Origin: Flavobacteriales bacterium
Lineage (GTDB): Bacteria > Bacteroidota > Bacteroidia > Flavobacteriales_F > PHOS-HE28
Length of the DNA stretch: 64,000 nt
Reading direction: 5' to 3'
Assembly (NCBI GenBank): GCA_016788485.1
Contig: JAEUSV010000014.1
Coordinates: forward strand, 1-64,000
The stretch's first letter is position 1. Each line of letters starts with the position of its first letter. Positions 1-9,254 of this stretch are shown here, piece after piece. The notes under the pieces are model-generated. The model was not told the origin of the DNA. It saw only the letters and a program-made list of their open reading frames with translations, and searched no databases. Position numbers and translations under genes: made by a program.

Positions 1-671
1 GTGCGCTCGAACTGGCCGGTCATGGCCTCGTTGATGCGGAAGTAGGTGCTGAGCTCCATGGGGCAGCGCACGCCCGGCGGGATGTAGCAGAAGCTGCCGT
101 CGCTGAACACGGCGCTGTTGAGCGCGGCGAAGTAGTTGTCCGTGCGGGGCACCACGCTGCCGATGTACTTCTTCACCAGTTCGGGGTGCTCGTGCACGGC
201 CTCGCTGAACGCGCAGAAGATGATGCCCTTCTCTTTCAGCGTCTCCTTGAAGGTGGTCTTCACGCTCACGCTGTCGAACACCACGTCCACCGCCACACCG
301 GCCAGGCGCTTCTGCTCCTCGAGGGAGATGCCCAGTTTCTCGAAGGTCTTCACCAGCTCGGGGTCGGCCTCGTCCAGGCTGTTGAGCGTGGGCTTCTTCT
401 TGGGCGCGCTGTAGTAGTACGCGTTCTGGTAGTCGATCTTGGGGTAGTGCACGTGGGCCCACTCGGGCTCCTCCATCTTCTGCCACAGGTGGAAGGCCTC
501 CAGCCGCCACTCGAGCATCCATTCGGGCTCGTTCTTCCTGGCGCTGATGAAGCGCACGATGTCCTCGTTCAGGCCCTTGGGCGCCTTCTCGCTCTCGATG
601 TCCGTGATGAAACCGTAGGCGTATTCCTTCTCGGTGACCTCGCGGAGGATGTCGTCGGTGTCTTGTGCCAT
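1..671 (-). CDS. sufB: SufB, Fe-S cluster scaffold subunit (partial, C-terminus off the left edge)
   Basis: SufB is the scaffold of the cytoplasmic SufBCD complex, on which Fe-S clusters are built before transfer to target proteins. About 223 N-terminal residues are visible, read from an ATG at 671. They contain stretches typical of the family, such as [15 protein letters not shown] and a Tyr-rich [11 protein letters not shown] segment. The beta-helix core and the cluster-binding residues lie beyond the window edge. It follows the IscA-like gene on the same strand after 86 nt, so the two are probably one operon with sufC, sufD and sufS further left (inferred from the usual Bacteroidota order). 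The gap between them holds a palindromic repeat at 686-754. Confidence 0.93.
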   Translation of the reverse strand, partial: MAQDTDDILREVTEKEYAYGFITDIESEKAPKGLNEDIVRFISARKNEPEWMLEWRLEAFHLWQKMEEPEWAHVHYPKIDYQNAYYYSAPKKKPTLNSLDEADPELVKTFEKLGISLEEQKRLAGVAVDVVFDSVSVKTTFKETLKEKGIIFCAFSEAVHEHPELVKKYIGSVVPRTDNYFAALNSAVFSDGSFCYIPPGVRCPMELSTYFRINEAMTGQFER

Positions 672-685
672 GCGATGAGGTTCTT

Positions 686-754
686 ACCGCAACGGCGCAA
701 CGAACGCTACGTGAATGCGGCTGTGGTATTGCGTTGCGGTCGCGTCGTTGCGGT
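686..754. repeat. Palindromic intergenic repeat, copy A
   Basis: The 69-bp element has inverted ends. The left arm starts ACCGCAACGGCGCAAC and the right arm ends GCGTCGTTGCGGT. The outer 9 bp pair perfectly and pairing continues with a few mismatches. It fills nearly the whole gap between the IscA-like gene and sufB, starting 3 nt after the iscA stop codon on the transcribed strand. A second copy sits at 11941-12043 between accB and accC. The left arms agree at 23 of 26 positions and the last 13 bases of the right arms are identical. Confidence 0.7.
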
Positions 755-757
755 TCA

Positions 758-1084
758 TCAGATGCTGAAGCTCTCGCCACACCCACAGGTGCGCGATGCG
801 TTGGGGTTCACGAACTGGAAGCCCTTGCCGTTGAGGCCGCCGCTGAAATCGAGGGTGGTGCCCAGCAGGTAGAGCAGGCTCTTCTTGTCCACCACCACCT
901 TCACGCCGTTGTCCTCGAAGACCTTGTCGCCGTCCTTCATCTGGTCGTCGAAGGTGAGGTCGTACATCAGGCCGCTGCAGCCGCCGCCCTTCACGCCCAC
1001 GCGGACGAAGTGGTTGGGGCCGCGGCCCTCCTGGCCCAGGAGCTTGGTGACTTCCGCCTTGGCGGGTTCGGAGACCTTGATCAT
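758..1084 (-). CDS. HesB/IscA-family iron-sulfur assembly accessory protein
   Basis: This A-type carrier protein (108 aa) receives or delivers Fe-S clusters in the cytoplasm. The three conserved cysteines are present: Cys36 in the GGGCSGL motif, and Cys100 and Cys102 in the C-terminal CGCGESF motif. The length is normal for the family. It is the first gene of a presumed iscA-sufB operon. An AT-rich palindrome at 1127-1149 lies about 45 nt upstream of the ATG and is a candidate operator. I cannot tell SufA, IscA and ErpA apart from sequence alone, so no symbol is given. Confidence 0.93.
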   Translation of the reverse strand: MIKVSEPAKAEVTKLLGQEGRGPNHFVRVGVKGGGCSGLMYDLTFDDQMKDGDKVFEDNGVKVVVDKKSLLYLLGTTLDFSGGLNGKGFQFVNPNASRTCGCGESFSI

Positions 1085-1126
1085 GTGTTACCCGCCGTAG
1101 CCTCGGCGGGGGAGGGGTCTTTTCTC

Positions 1127-1149
1127 TTATTTAGAATGAGTCTAAACAA
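1127..1149. promoter_or_regulatory. Candidate operator palindrome upstream of the iscA-suf operon
   Basis: The core TTTAGAATGAGTCTAAA (1130-1146) is a perfect 6-bp inverted repeat around a 5-nt spacer. Extending outward, 8 of 9 arm positions pair. It is strikingly AT-rich for this genome and lies 43 nt upstream of the IscA-like ATG, in the gap shared with the divergent gene at 1337. The location suggests binding by an iron- or Fe-S-responsive repressor (Fur, DtxR or Rrf2 type). Which family is not decidable here. Confidence 0.5.
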
Positions 1150-1322
1150 GTTTCAAGGCAAAGGTACGCCCCAATGCGCTGGGTGCAAGGGGTGCGCACG
1201 GAACAACACCCGTGATGCGCTGGTTGTTGGCGCACCACTTTCCTTGCCCGGTCGGGTAGGCATCCATCCCCGTTTGCGAACGTCTTTTCGATCGGTCCCG
1301 CACACCTCGCGGCGGAGCCCTT

Positions 1323-1330
1323 TACCTTCG
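1323..1330 (+). promoter_or_regulatory. TAnnTTTG-class promoter (TACCTTCG)
   Basis: A near-consensus Bacteroidota -7 element ends only 6 nt before the ATG at 1337. The transcript would therefore start at or next to the start codon. Confidence 0.5.
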
Positions 1331-1336
1331 GATCAC

Positions 1337-3139
1337 ATGAGCACCCGCGCCCGTTCCGGTCGGAGCTTCGTGCTGGCGATCAAGCTGTTAATGCCGTTGC
1401 TGGCGGCCGCACAGACCATTCCTCCCGACCGCCTCGCGGCCTGGTCCCAGCCCGGTTCCGCAGCCGCCTTCGTGCCCGCGCCCACGGTCTTCCTGTCCTC
1501 CTTCGGTGCGGACAACACGGGGGTGGCCCCTTGTGACTCGGCGTTGAGCGCCGCCATCGCCGCCTTGGGCGGACCTGGTCAGGTGGTCATTCCGGCGGGG
1601 GATTACCTCTTCACCCAACCGATCGTGCTGCCGGATTCGATCATCCTGCAGGGCGAAGCGGACCCCGCGCTCGGCACAACCGTCTCCAGGCTGCTGCTGT
1701 CGCCCGGACCCAACGCCCACGGCATCGTGATCGCGGGGACGGAGGCCCCGATCTCCGGGATAACGAGCGGGTACGGCACGCAAGGTTCCAGTATCGCTTC
1801 GGTCTCGTCCACCTCTGGAATAATGGCCGGTGATCTCCTGCGGTTGATCCCTTCGGACGACAGCACGCTGGTGAATGATTGGTGGGGCGTTGGCCAGACC
1901 GGACAGATCGTGCAGGTGGCGTCCCTCATTAACGCGACCTCGGTCACGGTCTACCGGCCCATGCGCCGGAACATGGTGCTGGGCTCGGTGTACCGCATCA
2001 CACCACGCCGCCAGGTGCACCTGCGCTGCCTGGCCATCAAGCGGGTCGACGCGTCACCCGACCAGGTGGCGAACATCTTATTCAGCAATGCCATGGACTG
2101 CAGCTTGAGCGGTGTTTCCGGGGAGCTCTGCAACTACGCGCACGTCGACATCTTCCGGTCCACGCAGGTCACAGTGAGCAATTGCTTTTTCAAGGATGCC
2201 CACTCGTACGGGAGCGGTGGCAAGGGCTACGGTGTGTTGGTCGACTTCACCAGCGGCGATTGCTACATCCACCGCAACACCTTCGAGCACCTGCGGCATT
2301 CCATGATCCTGCAGGCGGGGGCCAACGGCAACGTGTTCGCCTACAACCACAGCACCGCTCCGTTCTGGTCGGCCTTTCCGCTGCCGTCGGATGCAGCGGG
2401 AGACCTGGTGCTGCACGGCAACTACCCGTACATGAACCTCTTCGAAGGCAACGTGGTGCAGAACATCGTGATCGACGACAGCCACGGCATCAACGGACCG
2501 AACAACACCTTCTTCCGCAACCGGGCCGAGCTGTATGGCATCGTGATGAACGCGGCGCCGCCCTCGGACCACCAGACCTTCATCGGCAACCAGGTGACGG
2601 ACACCACCTCCGCCCTGCTCGGGCTCTACCTGTTGCAAGGCATCGATCATTTCGAATACGGGAACCAGATCAAGGGTACCGTGCTCCCGGTGGGCACCAC
2701 GGAGCCGACCATGGCCTCCCTGTTCAACTATCCGTTCCCGCCGTTCTACGCTGCTTCGCCCGGTATACCGCCCATCCGTAACAACAACTGGTTGGCCACC
2801 GATCCCTTGAACGAGGCGGAGTACCGGAAGGAGGTGCTCGGTCGGCCGGCGTACTGCGGAAACAACGTGATCTACGTACCCACCGGTATAGCGGGCGACC
2901 CCTCCGCGGCCCAGGCGTTCGCGGTGTACCCGGTACCTGCGAACGACCGCTTGGTGATCGAGGGGCCACTGGGTGCAGGCGATCGACTGCGCGCCGTGGA
3001 TGCCTTGGGGCGTACGGTGGGTGAATGGCGCGCTGCGGGCGGCCGCACGGAGCTGGACCTCGTGGGCCTGGCCCCGGGCCTGCATTTCCTGCTGCTGCCC
3101 GACGTTGGGCGCACGGTGCTCCGGTTCGTGAAGGAGTGA
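1337..3139 (+). CDS. Secreted right-handed beta-helix (pectate-lyase-like) protein with T9SS type A sorting domain
   Basis: The 600-residue protein starts with a signal peptide (residues 1-26, ending LLAAAQ). It continues with a pectate-lyase-superfamily N-terminal motif (FGADNTG near residue 60, then VVIPAGDYLF) and several hundred residues of short beta-strand repeats rich in Asn and Gly, as in parallel beta-helix polysaccharide lyases or hydrolases. The last ~70 residues (AVYPVPANDRLVIEG onward, ending VLRFVKE) are a T9SS sorting domain, so export to the cell surface or medium is expected. Substrate is unknown and I see no certain catalytic set. The ATG at 1337 is chosen over upstream in-frame starts because it opens the signal peptide and directly follows the promoter at 1323-1330. 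Confidence 0.8.
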   Translation: MSTRARSGRSFVLAIKLLMPLLAAAQTIPPDRLAAWSQPGSAAAFVPAPTVFLSSFGADNTGVAPCDSALSAAIAALGGPGQVVIPAGDYLFTQPIVLPDSIILQGEADPALGTTVSRLLLSPGPNAHGIVIAGTEAPISGITSGYGTQGSSIASVSSTSGIMAGDLLRLIPSDDSTLVNDWWGVGQTGQIVQVASLINATSVTVYRPMRRNMVLGSVYRITPRRQVHLRCLAIKRVDASPDQVANILFSNAMDCSLSGVSGELCNYAHVDIFRSTQVTVSNCFFKDAHSYGSGGKGYGVLVDFTSGDCYIHRNTFEHLRHSMILQAGANGNVFAYNHSTAPFWSAFPLPSDAAGDLVLHGNYPYMNLFEGNVVQNIVIDDSHGINGPNNTFFRNRAELYGIVMNAAPPSDHQTFIGNQVTDTTSALLGLYLLQGIDHFEYGNQIKGTVLPVGTTEPTMASLFNYPFPPFYAASPGIPPIRNNNWLATDPLNEAEYRKEVLGRPAYCGNNVIYVPTGIAGDPSAAQAFAVYPVPANDRLVIEGPLGAGDRLRAVDALGRTVGEWRAAGGRTELDLVGLAPGLHFLLLPDVGRTVLRFVKE

Positions 3140-3233
3140 GGGTGGGCACATGCTGCCGCCTTGGGGATCCCTCACCGATCCCGTGGCCCGGTCCGGAGAA
3201 GGATGACAGCGATGCGCGGTCACCGGCCGATCC

Positions 3234-3557
3234 TCACAGCTCCTTCATTCCGGCCTTCGCCGCCGCCTTCTTCACGCTGGCGATGCCGTTCTCGCGTGCG
3301 GGCTCACTGTCGTACACCTCGCTGGTGCCGATCACCTGCCCGTTGGCCGCCTTCAGGTTGAAGCTCCAGCCGCTCCTGGTGTGCTTGCGCTCGAAGCGGT
3401 GGTCGTCCGATGCATTGCGTCGCACGCTCGCGATGCCGTTGCGGGCCGATGAGCGCCGACCGTAGCCTTCGCCCGCGAGGATGATCTGCCCGTTGTCGGC
3501 CTTCAGGCGGAAGCGATGCTGGCCCGCCTTGTCGGTGTACAGTTCGAACGTCGCCAT
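3234..3557 (-). CDS. YegP-family protein with two DUF1508 repeats
   Basis: A 107-residue cytoplasmic protein made of two tandem DUF1508 modules. The first (residues 3-46) has FRLKADNGQIILAGEGY and the second (residues 60-105) has FNLKAANGQVIGTSEVY, each followed by a GIASV motif. The role of YegP-type proteins is poorly known, and no function is claimed. The ATG at 3557 is preferred over an in-frame GTG two codons upstream. A TATCTTGA promoter-like element lies at 3588-3595 on the same strand. Confidence 0.85.
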   Translation of the reverse strand: MATFELYTDKAGQHRFRLKADNGQIILAGEGYGRRSSARNGIASVRRNASDDHRFERKHTRSGWSFNLKAANGQVIGTSEVYDSEPARENGIASVKKAAAKAGMKEL

Positions 3558-3587
3558 GGTCACGGTGGAATTGAGGTGGATGATGCA

Positions 3588-3595
3588 TCAAGATA
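3588..3595 (-). promoter_or_regulatory. TAnnTTTG-class promoter (TATCTTGA) for the YegP-family gene
   Basis: A 6/8 match to the Bacteroidota -7 element, read on the minus strand, ends 30 nt before the ATG at 3557. It shares the divergent gap with the thiL promoter. Confidence 0.35.
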
Positions 3596-3628
3596 GCCCG
3601 GGCCGGTGGTGCTGCACATGACGCACGG

Positions 3629-3636
3629 TAGCTTTG
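3629..3636 (+). promoter_or_regulatory. TAnnTTTG promoter (TAGCTTTG) for thiL
   Basis: A perfect consensus -7 element ends 9 nt before the thiL ATG at 3646. It overlaps an upstream in-frame TTG at 3634, which therefore cannot be the start. The leader is predicted to be nearly absent. Confidence 0.6.
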
Positions 3637-3645
3637 CCACCCGCC

Positions 3646-4689
3646 ATGACCGACACCCCCCTCCGCACCGAGCTTTCCGCCCTTGGCGAGTTCGGCCTCA
3701 TCGAACGCCTGGCCTCCCGCGTGCAGCTCACCCAGCCCTCGACCGTGAAGGGCATCGGCGATGATGCTGCCGTGATCGACCCTTCGGGGCTGCACCAGGT
3801 GGTCACCACCGACATGCTGGTGGAAGGGGTTCACTTCGACCTGGCCTACATGCCGCTGAAGCACCTGGGCTACAAGGCCATCGTGGTAAACCTGAGCGAC
3901 GTGTACGCCATGAACGCCGAACCGCGGCAGGTGACGGTGGCGCTGGCCCTGAGCAACCGCTTCCCGGTGGAGGCGGTGGAGGAGCTGTACGAAGGCATGT
4001 TGCTCGCGTGCAAGCACTACGGCGTGGACCTGGTGGGCGGCGACACGTGCAGCAGCCGCAGCGGGCTGGTGATCGCGGTGACCGCGATCGGGGCCGCGAC
4101 AGCCGGGGAACTGGTGTACCGCAACGGCGCCGGCGAGCACGACCTGCTGGTGGTGAGCGGAGACCTCGGCGGCGCCTACATGGGCCTGCAGGTGCTCGAG
4201 CGCGAGAAGTCGGTGTTCACGGAGACCGGCGCCCAGCCCGACCTCGCCGGCCACGACTACATCCTCGAGCGCCAGCTGAAGCCCGAGGCCCGCAGGGACA
4301 TCATCGCCTTACTGAAACAGCTCGGCGTGAAGCCCACCGCCATGATCGACATCAGCGACGGGCTCGCGAGCGAGGCCATCCACATCGCCCGCAGCTCGGG
4401 CCTGGGCGTGCGCCTCTACGACGAGAAGCTGCCCATCGATCCGCACACCTATAACACGGCCCGCGATTTCAACCTCGACCCCACGGTGTGCGCGCTCAGC
4501 GGCGGCGAGGACTACGAGCTGCTCTTCACCGTCCGCCAGGCCGACTTCGAGGCCATCAAGGGCAACCCGAACCTCACCGTGGTGGGCCACATGACCGACG
4601 CGAACAGCGGCTACAGGCTGGTTGACAAGCAGGGCGGCGAGCACGAGCTCACGGCCCAGGGATGGGATGCGTTCCTGAAGAAGGGCTAG
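3646..4689 (+). CDS. thiL: Thiamine-monophosphate kinase
   Basis: ThiL phosphorylates thiamine monophosphate to thiamine diphosphate using ATP, the last step of cofactor synthesis. The 347-residue length is normal. Family landmarks are the early GIGDDAAVID motif with its metal and nucleotide ligands, TTDMLVEGVHFD, the VNLSDVYAMNAEP segment and a C-terminal IDISDGLASE and LSGGEDYELLFT. The gene stands alone. Its stop codon is one base from the stop of the convergent gene at 4691. Confidence 0.95.
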   Translation: MTDTPLRTELSALGEFGLIERLASRVQLTQPSTVKGIGDDAAVIDPSGLHQVVTTDMLVEGVHFDLAYMPLKHLGYKAIVVNLSDVYAMNAEPRQVTVALALSNRFPVEAVEELYEGMLLACKHYGVDLVGGDTCSSRSGLVIAVTAIGAATAGELVYRNGAGEHDLLVVSGDLGGAYMGLQVLEREKSVFTETGAQPDLAGHDYILERQLKPEARRDIIALLKQLGVKPTAMIDISDGLASEAIHIARSSGLGVRLYDEKLPIDPHTYNTARDFNLDPTVCALSGGEDYELLFTVRQADFEAIKGNPNLTVVGHMTDANSGYRLVDKQGGEHELTAQGWDAFLKKG

Positions 4690-4690
4690 A

Positions 4691-6283
4691 TCATTCCTTC
4701 ACCACGCGCACCACGCTGCGTTCGGGACCATTGCGCACCTCCACGGCGTATAGCCCTGCAGGCCAATCCCGGCCCAGCCCGTCGCTGTAGGGTCCGCTGT
4801 ACACCAGGCGGCCGTTCGCATCGAGGGCACGCACCACGCTCTGCCCCCCAGGTGCGGGTGAAAGGGCGAAGGCGTCGGTGAAGGGCGATGGGAACGCGGT
4901 GAGCACCGGCCTGACCGGACCTTCCGGCACCGCGGTCGAGGGGTTGGTGATTCGGCCGATGGTGAAGGCCTGCACGCCGCTGGCACCGATCTGCAGCGGT
5001 GGGAAGCTGATCACGTCGTTGGCGTGGTTGCTGAAGTAGAGCGTGCCGCTGGCCGGGCTGGTGAGGGTGTGCGCGAGCACCATGCCCAGTGGCTGGCTGG
5101 TGGTGGCCCATTGCGGGATGCCGTTGGGGTCGAAGGCCACGATCGTCTGCGCACGAAGGCCCAGGCTGATGGCATCGCTCACCACGCCGTTGCCCCAGTC
5201 CACCTGCCCGCGCACGGAGCCCGTGATGTACGCGTTCCCCGCACCGTCCACCGCCAGGCAGCCGCGGATACCAGCATCCACATCGCCGGTGATGGGGCCG
5301 CCCGCCGTGTCGCTCTCCACGGTCCACAGGAACTGGCCGGTGCTGTCCGCCTTGGCCAGGAACATCGCCGAGACCCAGTCGGCGCCGTTCACCGGAAGCC
5401 CGCCCCAGGTGGTGGAGTCCAGCAAGCTGCCGGCGATGTAGGCGTGCCCGAAGGCATCGGCCACCACCACGGGGAACTGGAAGGTGACATCGTGCGCGAA
5501 CTGCACCCAGTCGCCGGTGCCGTCGGGCTTGAAGCGGCACAGGAACATGAGGTATGGTTCGTTGGCGGGCAGCGCCGGGGTGATGCCGCCGAAGGCGAAC
5601 GCGTTGTTGTCGCAGCCGCCGCTAACGTACAGTCCGCCCCACGGGTCGAAGGACATGCCACCGATGGTCTTGCCCCCGTCGATGAAGCGCTGCTCCACAT
5701 CATTGCCCGCCGCGTCCACCCGGTTGATGCGGGTGAGCATGAAGTCGCTGGTGGCGTACCAGAGGGCGCCGTTCGGGTCGATCGCCACGGCGGCCATCAT
5801 GGTGGCGTCGGGCTGGTCGACCGAGATGTTCCGCTTCCAGACCAGCATGCCGGAAGGGTCGAACTTCATCAGGTAGAGGTCCACGTCGAGCCCGGAGCCC
5901 GTATGCCCGAGGATGGACCCGTCGCACAGGGCCATGTCGTCCATGAAACGCCCGGCCACATAGACGTTGCCACTGTCGTCGACCGCACCGCAGTCGGCCG
6001 TGGCGTCGGGGAACAGCCCGCAGGACCAGAGCGGCTGCCCGGTGCCGGGGTGGAGCCCGTGCACCACCACGCTGCCGAACAGGTCGACCCCGAAGCTCTG
6101 CACCGCACCATCGAGCCGCGCGGACATGAGCTGCCCGCCCGGCGAAGAGGCCAGCACATGGCGGGGCATGCTGGGGTTCATGTTCCAGTTCACGGGCCAG
6201 CCCACGAGCCAGTCGGGCTGTTGGGCGGCAATGGCCAGCGGGAGGAGGAGCGCCGCGGGGGTGAGGAGGGAGGAGAGCTTCAT
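4691..6283 (-). CDS. Secreted beta-propeller-repeat (SBBP-like) protein with T9SS type A domain
   Basis: The 530-residue protein has a signal peptide (residues 1-20, ending LAIAAQ). Repeated blades of about 60 residues follow, each with a D(x)xGNxYVxG-like core such as VDDSGNVYVAGRF, AFGHAYIAGS and VDGAGNAYITGS, typical of SBBP/beta-propeller repeats. The last ~75 residues (TAFPSPFTDAFALSP to VVRVVKE) form a T9SS sorting domain. It is presumably surface-exposed or released. No enzymatic motif is visible. The ATG at 6283 opens the signal peptide and is preferred over a longer in-frame extension. Confidence 0.75.
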   Translation of the reverse strand: MKLSSLLTPAALLLPLAIAAQQPDWLVGWPVNWNMNPSMPRHVLASSPGGQLMSARLDGAVQSFGVDLFGSVVVHGLHPGTGQPLWSCGLFPDATADCGAVDDSGNVYVAGRFMDDMALCDGSILGHTGSGLDVDLYLMKFDPSGMLVWKRNISVDQPDATMMAAVAIDPNGALWYATSDFMLTRINRVDAAGNDVEQRFIDGGKTIGGMSFDPWGGLYVSGGCDNNAFAFGGITPALPANEPYLMFLCRFKPDGTGDWVQFAHDVTFQFPVVVADAFGHAYIAGSLLDSTTWGGLPVNGADWVSAMFLAKADSTGQFLWTVESDTAGGPITGDVDAGIRGCLAVDGAGNAYITGSVRGQVDWGNGVVSDAISLGLRAQTIVAFDPNGIPQWATTSQPLGMVLAHTLTSPASGTLYFSNHANDVISFPPLQIGASGVQAFTIGRITNPSTAVPEGPVRPVLTAFPSPFTDAFALSPAPGGQSVVRALDANGRLVYSGPYSDGLGRDWPAGLYAVEVRNGPERSVVRVVKE

Positions 6284-6445
6284 ATGGTCGGTGTGTATGA
6301 AGACCGCATGTTGGCCCGTGGCGTTGCCTTGGCCCTGCCGGAACGGTCGATGACCAGGACGGAGCGGGAATTGGCCGGCCCGTGGCGCCATACGGATCGG
6401 CCCGGGGCCCCGTTCAAGAACAGGCCGTCCGAACCAACCGTCCCG

Positions 6446-6453
6446 TACCTTTG
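6446..6453 (+). promoter_or_regulatory. TAnnTTTG promoter (TACCTTTG) for dxs
   Basis: A perfect consensus -7 element lies 24 nt before the TTG at 6478. Because transcription would start near 6458, the longer in-frame openings upstream of it cannot be used. Confidence 0.6.
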
Positions 6454-6477
6454 TTCAATCCTGGTAAGCCCACGCCC

Positions 6478-8424
6478 TTGGAACAGCCCACCGGAACCTA
6501 TCCGCTGCTGGAGCGCATCGCGCTTCCGGCCGATCTGCGCGCCCTGCCCGAGGACCAGCTGGAACAGGTGTGCAAGGAGCTCCGCGAGTTCATCATCGAT
6601 GTGGTGAGCGTGAAGGGCGGCCACTTCGGTGCCAGCCTGGGCGTGGTGGAGCTCACCGTGGCCCTGCACTACGTCTTCAACACGCCCTACGACCAGCTCG
6701 TGTGGGACGTGGGTCACCAGGCCTACGGGCACAAGATCCTCACGGGCCGCCGCAAGGTGTTCCACACCAACCGGATCCACAAGGGCATCAGCGGCTTCCC
6801 CAAGCGCAGCGAGAGCGAGTACGACACCTTCGGCGTGGGCCACAGCAGCACCTCCATCGGCGGGGCGCTGGGCATGGCCGTGGCCAGCAAGCTCAAGGGC
6901 GAGACCGACCGCCAGTGCGTGGCCGTGATCGGCGATGGCGCCATGACGGCCGGCATGGCCTTCGAGGCCCTCAACCACGGCGGCACCGCCAACAGTGACC
7001 TGCTGGTGGTGCTCAACGACAACTGCATGAGCATCGACCCCAACGTCGGTGCCTTGAAGGAGTACCTCACCGACATCACCACGAGCCACACCTACAACAA
7101 GGTGAAGGACGAGGTGTGGAACCTGCTGGGCAAGATCAGCAAGTTCGGCCCCAACGCCCAGAGCGTGGCCAGCAAGGTGGAGAACGCGCTGAAGAGCGCC
7201 CTGCTGAAGCAGAGCAACCTCTTCGAGAGCCTCCAGTTCCGCTACTTCGGTCCGGTCGACGGCCACGACGTGGAGCGCCTGGTGAAGGTGATGCGCGACC
7301 TGAAGGACATCCCGGGTCCCAAGATCCTGCACACGGTGACCATGAAGGGCAAGGGTTACGGCCCCGCCGAGGAGGGCAGCCCCACCGTGTGGCACGCGCC
7401 CGGCCTGTTCAACAAGGAGACCGGCGAGATCATCAAGGTGGTGCCCAAGAGCCCGCAGCCGCCGAAGTACCAGGACGTGTTCGGCCACACCATCGTGGAG
7501 CTGGCCGAGAAGAACGACAAGATCGTCGGCGTCACGCCCGCCATGCCCACGGGCTGCTCGCTCAACATCATGATGAAGGCCATGCCCGACCGCGCGTTCG
7601 ACGTGGGCATCGCCGAGCAGCACGCGGTCACCTTCAGCGCCGGCATGGCCACGCAGGGGCTCGTACCCTTCTGCAACATCTACAGTTCCTTCATGCAGCG
7701 CGCCTACGACCAGGTGGTGCACGATGTGGCGCTGCAGAACCTCAACGTGGTCTTCTGTCTCGACCGCGGCGGCCTGGCCGGCGCCGACGGCCCCACGCAC
7801 CACGGCGCCTTCGACCTCGCCTACTTCCGCTGCATCCCGAACATGGTGGTGAGCGCCCCCATGAACGAGGAGGAGCTGCGCAACCTCATGTACACCGCGC
7901 AGCTGCCGGACCAGGGCCCCTTCAGCATCCGCTACCCGCGCGGTGAGGGCGTGATGACCGAGTGGAAGACGCCCTTCAAGGCCATCAAGGTGGGCACGGG
8001 CCGCAAGGTGCGCTCGGGCTCCGACATCGCGGTGCTCACCATCGGTCACATCGGCAACATCGCCGCCAAGGGCATCGATGCATTGCAGGCCGAGGGCTAC
8101 AGCGTGGCCCACTACGACATGCGCTTCGTGAAACCGCTGGACGAGATGCTGCTGCACGAGGTCTTCGGCAAGTTCAAGCACGTGATCACCGTGGAGGACG
8201 GCTGCATCCAGGGCGGCATGGGCAGCGCGGTGCTCGAGTTCATGGCCGACCACGGCTACAACGCCCACGTGAAGCGCCTGGGCATCCCCGACCGCTGGAT
8301 CGAGCACGGCTCACAGAACGAGCTCTACGCGGAGTGCGGCTTCGACGACAAGGCGGTCATCGCCGCGGTGAAGGAGCTGCTCGGCGAGCAGAAGGCCATC
8401 AAGGGGCGGAAGGCAAGCGCCTGA
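6478..8424 (+). CDS. dxs: 1-deoxy-D-xylulose-5-phosphate synthase
   Basis: DXS condenses pyruvate and glyceraldehyde-3-phosphate with thiamine diphosphate, the first step of the non-mevalonate isoprenoid pathway. The 648-residue protein has the transketolase N-terminal domain ([16 protein letters not shown], the ThDP/Mg motif [19 protein letters not shown] with the later Asn), the pyrimidine-binding domain ([14 protein letters not shown]) and the C-terminal transketolase domain. No ATG lies near the conserved N-terminus. The TTG at 6478 is chosen because it follows the promoter and gives a family-like opening before YPLLERI. Thiamine diphosphate made by the nearby thiL product is its cofactor, although the genes are separate units. 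Confidence 0.95.
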   Translation: MEQPTGTYPLLERIALPADLRALPEDQLEQVCKELREFIIDVVSVKGGHFGASLGVVELTVALHYVFNTPYDQLVWDVGHQAYGHKILTGRRKVFHTNRIHKGISGFPKRSESEYDTFGVGHSSTSIGGALGMAVASKLKGETDRQCVAVIGDGAMTAGMAFEALNHGGTANSDLLVVLNDNCMSIDPNVGALKEYLTDITTSHTYNKVKDEVWNLLGKISKFGPNAQSVASKVENALKSALLKQSNLFESLQFRYFGPVDGHDVERLVKVMRDLKDIPGPKILHTVTMKGKGYGPAEEGSPTVWHAPGLFNKETGEIIKVVPKSPQPPKYQDVFGHTIVELAEKNDKIVGVTPAMPTGCSLNIMMKAMPDRAFDVGIAEQHAVTFSAGMATQGLVPFCNIYSSFMQRAYDQVVHDVALQNLNVVFCLDRGGLAGADGPTHHGAFDLAYFRCIPNMVVSAPMNEEELRNLMYTAQLPDQGPFSIRYPRGEGVMTEWKTPFKAIKVGTGRKVRSGSDIAVLTIGHIGNIAAKGIDALQAEGYSVAHYDMRFVKPLDEMLLHEVFGKFKHVITVEDGCIQGGMGSAVLEFMADHGYNAHVKRLGIPDRWIEHGSQNELYAECGFDDKAVIAAVKELLGEQKAIKGRKASA

Positions 8425-8441
8425 GGGCGCTCAAGACCCGG

Positions 8442-9185
8442 TCATTCGGCATCCTTATCGTGGGGACCGCTCCTTCGCAGGTCGATCACCTCGTAGACCT
8501 CCGGGGAAAGCGAAGCGAACACCAGGAAGCGGTGGGACTCCATGATGGCGGTGCGTTGCCTTTCGGTATCGATCCGTTCAAGGCCCTTGTTCACCGCAAC
8601 GGTGATGCTCGATGGGATCTCCTGCCCCAGGTCGAAGTCCCAGAAGCGTTCCACGAACACTTCCTCCGGTCCGATGGCGCGAACGCCGGCCACGTTCCTG
8701 GTGCGCGCATAGCTCTGCAGCGGCCTGCGGCCGAAAGGGGTGATGGCTTCGGCATAGTTGCCGTCAGCGCGCAAACGCGCTGCGATGCGAACGGCCGTGC
8801 TGTCGTCCAGGTGGCTGTCCGGGAACGGCTTGCGGTACACCAGGAAGGAATCAACAAGCACATGGCCCACGATGATCTGCGGACCGTTGAGGTCCTTCTC
8901 GCTGGAACGGTAGTCCACGGTGAACACCACGAAGGTGCTGCTGTCCAGGTTCAGCAGGCCGGGCCTCGCGCCCAAGCGGAACTCCACGGTGCGACCGCTG
9001 GCGGTGGTGCAGGAATGCAGGCCGTTCGGATCCAGCGCGATGCTGTCCACCACGCTGCGAGGCACCAAGGTGTCCGAGCCATCGAAGACCACCGGGCGCT
9101 GGTCGTTGCACGCCACGGTGACCTGCACAGGGTCGCTGCAGGAAAGGAGCAGGGCAGGGGCAAGAAGGAGGGCCAGCGGCTTCAT
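8442..9185 (-). CDS. Hypothetical lipoprotein
   Basis: The 247-residue protein begins with a lipoprotein signal peptide ending in the lipobox LLLSC (Cys16). The remainder is soluble and predicted periplasmic or outer-membrane attached, with Cys26 and Cys58 as possible disulfide partners. I recognise no family. It is convergent with dxs (17 nt between stop codons). A TAGCTTCA promoter-like element at 9190-9197 ends 4 nt before the ATG. Confidence 0.7.
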   Translation of the reverse strand: MKPLALLLAPALLLSCSDPVQVTVACNDQRPVVFDGSDTLVPRSVVDSIALDPNGLHSCTTASGRTVEFRLGARPGLLNLDSSTFVVFTVDYRSSEKDLNGPQIIVGHVLVDSFLVYRKPFPDSHLDDSTAVRIAARLRADGNYAEAITPFGRRPLQSYARTRNVAGVRAIGPEEVFVERFWDFDLGQEIPSSITVAVNKGLERIDTERQRTAIMESHRFLVFASLSPEVYEVIDLRRSGPHDKDAE

Positions 9186-9189
9186 GCGA

Positions 9190-9197
9190 TGAAGCTA
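9190..9197 (-). promoter_or_regulatory. TAnnTTTG-like promoter (TAGCTTCA) for the lipoprotein gene
   Basis: Six of eight positions match the class, and the element ends 4 nt before the ATG at 9185, implying a leaderless transcript. The same octamer occurs at 38095-38102 upstream of the secreted protein gene starting at 38082. Confidence 0.35.
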
Positions 9198-9254
9198 CGC
9201 CGAGCGACCGTCGAACAAGCCTCGCTGGCCACCTTCGCCCACCGTCAGAAAGGC

